Shown piece by piece: positions 1-5,167 of a stretch of 24,529 nucleotides of DNA (positions are counted from its first letter, which is position 1; each line of letters begins with the position of its first letter). A model generated the notes under the pieces. It worked only from the letters and a program-made list of their open reading frames with translations. It had not been told where the DNA came from and ran no database searches. This DNA is from a virus. The stretch lies in the IMG/VR virus record IMGVR_UViG_3300032282_002691, positions 1 through 24,529 of that record. One strand, given 5' to 3'. A program made the position numbers and the translations under genes.

Positions 1-598
1 AGCCGTCGATGTTCAACGCGCCCGTGCCGTATCGCAGCACGTTGTCGGCGACCGTGCCTGACAGCGGCTTGCGCGCCACAATCACCGGTTCCCACGCGGG
101 CTTCAGCGCCGTGCCCCACCCCTGCCACGCGCGGGCGTCGTCAGTCGCGGGGGCTGTGGTCTTCGCCGTAGCGCCTTCTGCGTGACCGTTGAACGTGGCG
201 CCCGTGCTGCCGATCCCGTAGGCGGGGCGCTCATCAAGCACCTGCCGTTCGGCGCCTTCCGCGCGGTCGATGGCCTTCGACACGTCGTGCGACTTGGGGA
301 AGCCCGACCCGTACAGCCACATCACGCAGTCGCGAACCTCCCACCCCGCGTCTTCGATCGCGACCGTCAGCCGGTGAAACGTCCGCGTGCCGCCGAACGC
401 CAGCAGGTGCGCGCCGGGCTTGGCAACCCGCAGCGCCTCCTGCCAGAACTCGACGCCTGGCACGCCCCGATCCCACCCCTTGCCCATAAAGGTCAGGCCG
501 TACGGCGGGTCGCTGACGATGCTGTCGAAGTGGTCGGCAGGGTAGTCGCGCAGCACGTCGCGGCAGTCGCCAGTGTGTACCGTGTAGGGGGTCGTCAT
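1..598 (-). CDS. DNA methyltransferase, 3' end beyond window
   Basis: Open from ATG at 598 down to the left edge (199 codons visible), so the C-terminus is missing. Residues about 30-34 read SDPPYG, the DPPY catalytic motif of amino-DNA methyltransferases (N6-adenine or N4-cytosine), followed by FMGKGWD and later LLAFGGTRTFHR and WLYGSGFPKSHDVSKAID, a run common in phage DNA methylases. The catalytic motif lies near the N-terminus, so the SAM-binding motif is probably in the missing part. It is the last visible gene of the minus-strand operon and its ATG overlaps the preceding stop as ATGA. Methylation of phage DNA to escape host restriction is the usual role; the target sequence cannot be read from this fragment. 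Confidence 0.85.
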   Translation of the reverse strand, partial: MTTPYTVHTGDCRDVLRDYPADHFDSIVSDPPYGLTFMGKGWDRGVPGVEFWQEALRVAKPGAHLLAFGGTRTFHRLTVAIEDAGWEVRDCVMWLYGSGFPKSHDVSKAIDRAEGAERQVLDERPAYGIGSTGATFNGHAEGATAKTTAPATDDARAWQGWGTALKPAWEPVIVARKPLSGTVADNVLRYGTGALNIDG

Positions 599-714
599 CG
601 GTCGAACAGCTGCAGCAGGAAGAGCACGATCACCCACCCGAAGAAGATGAGAATGAAGGCAAGCAGCACCGGGTCGCCCTTCGGCTCGGCGGTGGCAAGA
701 AGGTAGAGGGTCAC
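595..714 (-). CDS. Tiny single-span membrane protein, 39 aa
   Basis: GTG start at 714 gives MTLYLLATAEPKGDP, then a hydrophobic run of about 20 residues (VLLAFILIFFGWVIVLFLLQLF) and a short DR end. An AAAGGA Shine-Dalgarno sits a few bases upstream. It overlaps the methyltransferase start by ATGA at 595-598, and its own GTG overlaps the stop of the upstream small gene. The hydrophobic segment is long enough to cross a membrane once. No family is recognised. The tight coupling and good ribosome site argue that it is real, but the short length leaves doubt. Function is unknown; holin-like or superinfection roles would be guesses. Confidence 0.5.
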   Translation of the reverse strand: MTLYLLATAEPKGDPVLLAFILIFFGWVIVLFLLQLFDR

Positions 715-845
715 GGCGGATCCTTTGGTGGGGTGTAACAGAGGGCGAACCCGCAGATCAGACCGACGCCGAACCCGAACAGCCCGGCAGTGAACTCGGT
801 CGGCAGCGGGTTCGATGCGTTCAGCAGTTCGGCAGCGTGGCGCAC
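711..845 (-). CDS. Tiny hypothetical membrane protein, about 44 aa
   Basis: The frame ends in a stop at 711-713 that overlaps the next GTG as GTGA. Its C-terminal part has a hydrophobic run (FTAGLFGFGVGLICGFALC) followed by a polar tail YTPPKDPP, consistent with one membrane span. The frame stays open upstream into the resolvase gene, but that part is Arg/Ala-rich shadow sequence. GTG at 845 is the last plausible start after the resolvase stop; no good Shine-Dalgarno is visible, so the start is uncertain. An alternative GTG further up overlaps the 912-927 stem-loop. Function unknown. Confidence 0.35.
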   Translation of the reverse strand: MRHAAELLNASNPLPTEFTAGLFGFGVGLICGFALCYTPPKDPP

Positions 846-911
846 GCCCGGCGCGTCTGCTACGATGACAGCTGCGCGGGCGACTGGGGAGCCGAAGCAG
901 GCAAGCGCCTG

Positions 912-927
912 CACCCGTCGGCGGGTG
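912..927. other. Perfect 6-bp stem-loop in gap after resolvase gene
   Basis: CACCCG at 912-917 and CGGGTG at 922-927 are exact reverse complements around a TCGG tetraloop. It lies in the gap of about 120 bp between the resolvase stop (965) and the likely start of the next small gene (845). Read on the minus strand it has no T-run after it, so it is not a typical terminator; it could be an RNA-stability or processing element. Confidence 0.3.
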
Positions 928-964
928 TTTCTATCCTGGCACTTGTCGACGGGCCGCGCAGCGA

Positions 965-1453
965 TCACGGCTGCACCCCGCGCACCTTCGCCGACCACGG
1001 GCCGTGCAGGCGCCCCCATTCGGCAAGCCACACCGCGTCGGCTTCGGCGAGTAGCAACTTGCGACCGAACCGCGTCTCTGCCTCTTGCTTCAGCGTCCGC
1101 TTGTGGTTCGTCACGCAGTCGCGCTTCGGCAGGTACAGGTCGCGCTGCCACGTCGACGGCGTCACGGCGAACACCCGGCACTGCGACGCAAGAAGACCCG
1201 CCCAGGCCTCCCCGTACACCCTTCCAAAAGTGAACATCGACACCACCCCTTGCCGGGGCATCGCGCCGACCCGTTCGATCGTCGCTGCCTTGATGTCGTC
1301 GGGGTCGAGTTCGGCGACGAAGTCGAGGATGATCAGCGCGATCCTGCCTTCGGTCTCGGCGTGAATGAAGCGGCTGATGCCGAGCACCGTGCCGCTGCTG
1401 TCGACAGCTGCAACGGCGCCGTTCTTGCCGGGGTCTACACCGACGAAGATCAT
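965..1453 (-). CDS. RuvC-like crossover junction nuclease
   Basis: 162 residues, ATG at 1453 overlapping the upstream stop as ATGA, with a G-rich ribosome site. The N-terminus MIFVGVDPGKNGAVAAVD is the first acidic strand of the RNase H-like RuvC fold (Asp7), an acidic residue follows at Glu60 (ATIERVGAMPRQGV), and the C-terminal LLAEADAVWLAEWG supplies the last acidic residues (Glu137, Asp139). This is the phage type of RuvC-like endonuclease that cuts Holliday junctions and other branched DNA. Its place downstream of recT and the exonuclease fits resolution of recombination or replication intermediates before packaging. The reading frame stays open upstream of the chosen start, but the family N-terminus fixes the ATG. 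Confidence 0.86.
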   Translation of the reverse strand: MIFVGVDPGKNGAVAAVDSSGTVLGISRFIHAETEGRIALIILDFVAELDPDDIKAATIERVGAMPRQGVVSMFTFGRVYGEAWAGLLASQCRVFAVTPSTWQRDLYLPKRDCVTNHKRTLKQEAETRFGRKLLLAEADAVWLAEWGRLHGPWSAKVRGVQP

Positions 1454-1797
1454 GACGCCCCCCTGCCCGCGCCCTTCAACTGCGCGCGACGCATGAAGCG
1501 CTTGCCGTGCGCCACCTGCCACACCGACGACTGCAGCGACCAGATCTGATTGAGCTGGTCGACCGTCGGCTGCGGGCAGGCAACGATCGCCTCTGCCGTC
1601 AGGCCTTCGACCCGCGTGTCGAGGGCGAGCACTAGCGCCCACCACGCGTGCGAGTTCGACCACGCGCAGGCTGACAGCACCCGGCGATTGAGCGCCTGGC
1701 GTGTCAACCCGCAGAAGCGGGCGCACGCTGCCGCGCTGCCGTAGATCTGCACCATGCGGGCGTGCAGCGCCTCTCTGTTGGCAACGGTAGCGGTCAC
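1450..1797 (-). CDS. Hypothetical protein with HTH-like segment
   Basis: 115 residues from a GTG at 1797 that overlaps the recT stop as GTGA; ATGA overlap with the resolvase at the other end. Residues about 19-40 (YGSAAACARFCGLTRQALNRRV) look like a helix-turn-helix: a small-residue helix, a Gly turn and a recognition-like helix. The rest is rich in Trp and Ala with no recognised domain; the C-terminus is basic. It could be a small DNA-binding accessory or regulator of the recombination genes. The gene call is firm from packing between two clear genes; the HTH reading is by eye only. Confidence 0.65.
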   Translation of the reverse strand: MTATVANREALHARMVQIYGSAAACARFCGLTRQALNRRVLSACAWSNSHAWWALVLALDTRVEGLTAEAIVACPQPTVDQLNQIWSLQSSVWQVAHGKRFMRRAQLKGAGRGAS

Positions 1798-2621
1798 AGC
1801 GGGCCGCCTTCGTCTTCGAAGGGTACGACCTGCGGCGACTGGTCGCCGGCGTCGTCTTCGTCGTCAGGGGCTGCAGGAATCTGCGCCGCGTGCGCCGCCT
1901 TCACGGTCTTGACCGGCGCCTGCTGCGTCGCGTCGATGTAGCCGGGCGCCTCGGCACGGTCGGCGATCTCCAGTGCGTCGACCATCGACACCGACTTCGG
2001 CAGGTACTTGGCGGCGCGCTTCAGCACCGTCTTGCGTGCCATCTCCGACCAGTCGGTCGCCCACGGGCCGCTCTTGCCCGACTTCGACCGGTTGCGGATC
2101 GCGTTGACGTCGGTCGTCGTCATCCACTCGAACACGTGCTCGTCTGACGTCAGGATCGCGTGGCAGTAGACGCCGACGACGGGGTCGTTGTCGGGGCGCC
2201 GAAGGTTCGGGTGGTGCACAAAGGGCGGGGTCTGTTCGTACTTGATGGCGAAGTCGTCGCTGGCGTAGACGATGCGAGCCGACAGCGACTTGACCTGCCC
2301 GCTGCGGCGAATCAGGTCGAGCAGCCCCTGGTACCCTACGATCAGGGTGCATTCGTTGCCGTGCGGCACAAGGTAGCACTGCCCCTGCACGTGCGGCTCT
2401 AAGCCGAGCTGCGCGGCGGACATGATTGCTGCCATCACCGACGACGGGCTGCAGTTCTGCAGCCCCCGGTTCGTGCGGAAGGCGGTCAGGGCAAGGCGCG
2501 TCATGCGCTCGGCAGGGAAGTGCGACGGCAGGGCGGTGCGGAGCTGCGCCAGCGTCGTTGGGTTGGCAAGCCACTGCACGACGGCAGGCTGCTGCGGGGT
2601 GGTCTGAAGTTCGGTGGTCAT
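1794..2621 (-). CDS. recT: RecT family single-strand annealing protein
   Basis: 275 residues. The core follows the RecT family closely: N-terminal LTAFRTNRGLQNCSPSSVMAAIMSAAQLGLEP, then YLVPHGNECTLIVGYQGLLDLIRRSG, then DPVVGVYCHAIL and a WSEMARKTVLKRAAKYLPKS segment. The C-terminal 50 residues are acidic and low in complexity (DDEDDAGDQ, FEDEGGPL), common in this family. RecT anneals complementary single strands and promotes strand exchange with a partner 5'-3' exonuclease; the YqaJ-type exonuclease one gene upstream is the expected partner. ATG at 2621 overlaps the upstream stop by ATGA and follows an AGGATC ribosome site that sits in a repeated leader motif. Confidence 0.95.
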   Translation of the reverse strand: MTTELQTTPQQPAVVQWLANPTTLAQLRTALPSHFPAERMTRLALTAFRTNRGLQNCSPSSVMAAIMSAAQLGLEPHVQGQCYLVPHGNECTLIVGYQGLLDLIRRSGQVKSLSARIVYASDDFAIKYEQTPPFVHHPNLRRPDNDPVVGVYCHAILTSDEHVFEWMTTTDVNAIRNRSKSGKSGPWATDWSEMARKTVLKRAAKYLPKSVSMVDALEIADRAEAPGYIDATQQAPVKTVKAAHAAQIPAAPDDEDDAGDQSPQVVPFEDEGGPL

Positions 2622-3190
2622 GTTTGATCCTGTCGGTTGTGCCTTGCGGCGGGGTCGGGGTCGTAGCCGGGGAAACGGGCGAGGGTCAGCGCCTGCTCTG
2701 CTTCGTCGATGGCACGGCAGGCATCATCTTTCTGTTTTCGCGTGCCGCGCAGGGCGATCGCATCGTAGTGCGCGAGGGCGGCGTCGTAGGCGGCCTGGCG
2801 TTCGGCTACAAGCTGCGGGTCGGGCTGCGCGGGGGCTTTGAATGTGACTTTCACGCGCAACTCTTCGCCGGGCTGCGCGTCGTTCATCGCGATGCCGATC
2901 GGTACGTTGCGGGTGAGTTCCGCGAAGGGCGACAGGTCGCCAAGCGTCGTCAGCGGGTCGCCCATCTTCGCGTCGAAGGCCTGCTGCACGCTGTCACGGT
3001 CGGCAGGTGCGACAGTGGCAGCGGCGGGCGTGACGTGCGCCCTGGCGAGGGCAAGCAGCCCCTCCAGTGCGGCAGCCTGGCGCTCTGCTGCGTCAGCGAT
3101 GCGTTGCACGCCTTCTGTCGCGGCTGCATTCATTGGGTTGGCGTTGCCGCCGAAACGGTCACTAGGGGGTCGATACATTCCACCATTCAT
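2618..3190 (-). CDS. Unknown protein between exonuclease and RecT
   Basis: 190 residues from ATG at 3190, preceded by an AGGATCGA ribosome leader; the frame is open further upstream but that part runs through an intergenic hairpin and is not credible. Residues about 25-60 are Ala/Glu/Gln-rich and look helical or coiled-coil. A short strand-like part (ELRVKVTFKAP) follows, then a helical Ala/Asp/Glu segment. No family is recognised and no catalytic motif is seen. Its stop overlaps the recT start as ATGA, so it is translationally coupled to RecT. An accessory role in recombination is inferred only from position. Confidence 0.72.
   Translation of the reverse strand: MNGGMYRPPSDRFGGNANPMNAAATEGVQRIADAAERQAAALEGLLALARAHVTPAAATVAPADRDSVQQAFDAKMGDPLTTLGDLSPFAELTRNVPIGIAMNDAQPGEELRVKVTFKAPAQPDPQLVAERQAAYDAALAHYDAIALRGTRKQKDDACRAIDEAEQALTLARFPGYDPDPAARHNRQDQT
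2626..2641 (-). repeat. Leader motif copy 1 (upstream of recT)
   Basis: On the minus strand this reads CACAACCGACAGGATC, carrying the AGGA ribosome site of recT. The same 16 bases occur exactly at 3195-3210 and with one inserted C at 4688-4704. This copy lies inside the end of the 190-residue gene, so it is also translated. Confidence 0.7.
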
Positions 3191-3194
3191 CTTC

Positions 3195-3210
3195 GATCCT
3201 GTCGGTTGTG
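3195..3210 (-). repeat. Leader motif copy 2 (upstream of 190-aa gene)
   Basis: Exact 16-base match to copy 1, CACAACCGACAGGATC on the minus strand, lying in the 73-bp gap between the exonuclease stop and the ATG at 3190. Similarity continues upstream as CGCAAG-like bases, giving about 25 bases of imperfect identity with copy 1. It includes the ribosome site. Confidence 0.7.
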
Positions 3211-3236
3211 GTCTTGCGACCGTGGGGAGGGGCAAC

Positions 3237-3255
3237 GCCGGGGCTCGCACCCGGC
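3237..3255 (-). promoter_or_regulatory. Intergenic GC stem-loop
   Basis: GCCGGG (3237-3242) and CCCGGC (3250-3255) form a perfect 6-bp stem with a 7-base loop. A further 5-bp pairing (3210-3214 with 3266-3270) could close it, including the exonuclease stop. No T-run follows on the minus strand. Together with the leader motif it has the same layout as the gap at 4681-4768. Confidence 0.45.
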
Positions 3256-3263
3256 TGCAGGCT

Positions 3264-4289
3264 TCAGACCTTCTTCGCCCGTGGTGCCGTCACCCGGCAA
3301 CCCGCGCTGACCTCGGTCGTGCGCGTGAACTCTTCGGCGACGTCGGGCCGCTCTGCCTGCAGCCGCTTCGTGTCGACCGAACGGCGACTGGTCGCGGCCA
3401 CGAACGACGACTTCAGACCGTCAGCCGTCACAAGCGAGGCTGCGTCAGCGTGCGCGACAAGCAGCCGCCGCTTGATCGCGGTCTGCTCGGCTTCCAGTTC
3501 GTCGACCTGCTTGCCGATCGCGATGTACCTGGCGATGTCGTCGGCAAGGTCGCCGTCGACCTGCTTCGGCTCTTCGCTCTTCGGCTTGATGCTTGCGGCG
3601 ATGGCGGCAAGGCTGTCGGCGTCAGTCGGTGCAGGCAGCAGCCCCTTCGGGTGCGATACCCACCGCCACGCGGCGTCGATGGCCTTGTCGATCGTCGCTG
3701 CCGCTTCGGGGTCGGCGTCGATGTAGATCAGGAAGAAGTCGTACACCGTCCAAACCGCAAGCCACCCCGACGCGCAGCCCGTGACCCGCAGCTGCTGCTG
3801 CACCTGCCACCAGTACGCAAGCCGAAGGTCGCCCGGCTGCAGGTCGCCGAAGTTGCCGTCAGCGACCGTCGACCAGTCGGTGCGGCTGCGGTCAAGCTTG
3901 GCTTCGACAAGGGCGATCACAAGTCCGGTGTCGTCGACAAGCAGCCCGTCAGGCGTCGCGCTGGCACGACCGACGGCGACCGCTTCGCCCTGGCGGAACT
4001 TCAGGTGCGGCGCTCCGATCCGGCGGCGTGCCATCCGAAGGATCGTGTCTTCGGCGTCGCGACCGTCTGCCATCGCGGGGCTGTCGTTCTGCTCGACATC
4101 GCCCGCCAGTGCCGCCCGCTTGCGCTGAACGAGCTCTAGAAGACCACCGTAGGGGCTGACGCCGATCGTCATGCCGACTTCAGACGCGCCGATCGTGTTG
4201 CCGCGTTCGATCAGCCACGCGTCGCTGCCGTGCTTATGGGCGGGCAGGGCAACGCAGCCGCTGCTGTAGGTGAGGGGCTTAGATTCCAC
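3264..4289 (-). CDS. YqaJ-type viral recombination exonuclease
   Basis: 341 residues from GTG at 4289, chosen because a GAGG ribosome site lies 6 bases upstream and the family begins close after it; the start overlaps the preceding gene by 11 bases. Family landmarks: WLIERGNTIGASEVGMTIGVSPYG (about 25-48), GRDAE with Glu80, ATPDG with Asp114, LVEAKL with Glu129 and Lys131, and WWQVQQQLRVTG (160-171). These are the metal-binding and catalytic positions of the PD-(D/E)XK fold shared with lambda exonuclease. It should resect double-strand ends 5' to 3' to give single strands for RecT. The C-terminal third (about 230-341) is charged and helical, beyond the nuclease core. Confidence 0.9.
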   Translation of the reverse strand: MESKPLTYSSGCVALPAHKHGSDAWLIERGNTIGASEVGMTIGVSPYGGLLELVQRKRAALAGDVEQNDSPAMADGRDAEDTILRMARRRIGAPHLKFRQGEAVAVGRASATPDGLLVDDTGLVIALVEAKLDRSRTDWSTVADGNFGDLQPGDLRLAYWWQVQQQLRVTGCASGWLAVWTVYDFFLIYIDADPEAAATIDKAIDAAWRWVSHPKGLLPAPTDADSLAAIAASIKPKSEEPKQVDGDLADDIARYIAIGKQVDELEAEQTAIKRRLLVAHADAASLVTADGLKSSFVAATSRRSVDTKRLQAERPDVAEEFTRTTEVSAGCRVTAPRAKKV

Positions 4290-4680
4290 GGCTGACCTCG
4301 GCGGCTTCGATGAGGATGGCAACGCGGGAGTTGACGGCAACGGTCGCAACGTCGAAGGCTTCGATCACGTCGTCGACCGTCAGGAAGGCGCACGGCGTGA
4401 CAGCCGAGCACGACATCGTCGGGCCGACGGCGCCGCTGTACGAAGGGTCGGTCACGCTGACGAAGTGCGTCAGGTGCATGACCGGCTTGTCGGTGTCGGT
4501 GCCGACTGCGGCGATGACGATCAGCAGTCGCATCACGCTGCCGTCGCCGAGCAGCTGGCTTTCGGTCGCCGAGATTGCAACGTCGCCGATCGCGGCGGGT
4601 GCGGGCTTCCAAGTGCCGCCGAGGGCGCGCACGCTTGTGAACATCAAAGACTGCAGAGAGAGGGGGTCGCGGTAACTCAT
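4279..4680 (-). CDS. Hypothetical protein, 133 aa
   Basis: ATG at 4680 (MSYRDPLSLQSLMFTS) preceded by the AGGATCGA-type leader; the open frame further up is Pro/Ser/Arg-rich shadow in a structured gap. The protein is rich in Val, Ala and Thr with beta-strand-like stretches (MRLLIVIAAVG, ATVAVNSRVAILI). No family or motif is recognised. It overlaps the exonuclease start by 11 bases, which suggests coupled translation and a function in the recombination operon, but this is inferred from position alone. Confidence 0.68.
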   Translation of the reverse strand: MSYRDPLSLQSLMFTSVRALGGTWKPAPAAIGDVAISATESQLLGDGSVMRLLIVIAAVGTDTDKPVMHLTHFVSVTDPSYSGAVGPTMSCSAVTPCAFLTVDDVIEAFDVATVAVNSRVAILIEAAEVSRGI

Positions 4681-4687
4681 GAGGGTC

Positions 4688-4704
4688 GATCCTGTCGGGT
4701 TGTG
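4688..4704 (-). repeat. Leader motif copy 3 (upstream of 133-aa gene)
   Basis: Minus strand CACAACCCGACAGGATC: the same motif as at 2626 and 3195 with one extra C. It ends in the ribosome site for the ATG at 4680. Confidence 0.65.
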
Positions 4705-4725
4705 CTGCAGCTGCAGCGGGGGAGT

Positions 4726-4769
4726 GTCGCAGCCCGGCGACGAACCGGGCGGGGGTCGAACCCTGCGAC
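4726..4769 (-). promoter_or_regulatory. Compact three-way-junction stem structure
   Basis: GTCGCA (4726-4731) pairs with TGCGAC (4764-4769) as an outer 6-bp stem. Inside, GCCCGG (4732-4737) pairs with CCGGGC (4745-4750) around 7 bases, and GGGT (4753-4756) pairs with ACCC (4760-4763) around 3 bases. Almost every base of the 44 is used. It starts at the stop codon of the upstream gene and precedes leader copy 3, so in the mRNA it would form between the two genes. No T-run, so not a classical terminator. Confidence 0.5.
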
Positions 4770-5041
4770 TAGGCGGCGGCGGCGAAGCGGGCGAAGTGCG
4801 CCGAGAGGCAGGCGGCGCGCTTGGCACGGCAGGCCTTCGCCAGTGCGACCGTCCAAACACCGGCTTCGTCGGTGCGGCGGCCGTGAATCTTGAACGTCAT
4901 GTCGGCTTCGAAGGGCTGCGACAGTTCGCGCTCGATGGCAGCCACGTCGTCAGCGCCGAGGGGCAACACAATCGAACCGGCGAGGATGGCGGCGGTCTGG
5001 TTGGCAAGGTCGGCGAGGGTAGCAAGGCGGTCGGCGTTCAT
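4769..5041 (-). CDS. Hypothetical protein, 90 aa
   Basis: ATG at 5041 follows AGGAGA at good spacing, which decides the start over an ATG further up. It is mostly Ala-rich and helical (LATLADLANQTAAILAGS; VALAKACRAKRAACLSAHFARFAAAA), with a short charged middle. No known family. It is the first gene after the candidate promoter at 5095-5124 and so opens the recombination operon; early regulators or small accessory proteins often sit there, but no DNA-binding motif is clear. Confidence 0.7.
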   Translation of the reverse strand: MNADRLATLADLANQTAAILAGSIVLPLGADDVAAIERELSQPFEADMTFKIHGRRTDEAGVWTVALAKACRAKRAACLSAHFARFAAAA

Positions 5042-5094
5042 GTTCTGTCTCCTGTGCGACGGGCTAGGGGGGCTTCCCGTCTGGTGTGAGAGCA

Positions 5095-5124
5095 TCACTA
5101 GTCCGACCCGCTACCGCCTGTCAA
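5095..5124 (-). promoter_or_regulatory. Candidate promoter for recombination operon
   Basis: Minus strand TTGACA (5124-5119), an exact sigma70-type -35, then 18 bases and TAGTGA (5100-5095), a weak -10. It lies in the only gap over 100 bp within the minus-strand block and faces the 90-residue gene. Direct repeats overlap or flank it: CAACA at 5122-5126 and 5133-5137, and ATTTTTCG at 5140-5147 and 5159-5166 (19-base period). The AT-rich stretch stands out in GC-rich sequence. Confidence 0.4.
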
Positions 5125-5167
5125 CAGTATGGCAACACTATTTTTCGCCCCTATGTCGATTTTTCGA

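Noticed and set aside
912-927. Stem-loop as an intrinsic terminator
   Set aside because: The T-rich side lies on the plus strand, where no gene reads through; on the minus strand there is no T-run after the stem.
2838-4139. 433-residue plus-strand frame opposite the exonuclease and neighbouring gene
   Set aside because: Arg/Pro/Ala-rich shadow of clear minus-strand genes; no ribosome site and no recognisable domain.
4751-4771. GGTTCGA stretch on the minus strand resembling a tRNA T-loop
   Set aside because: Stem lengths do not fit a T-arm and no acceptor or anticodon arm can be found; explained by the local three-way-junction pairing.
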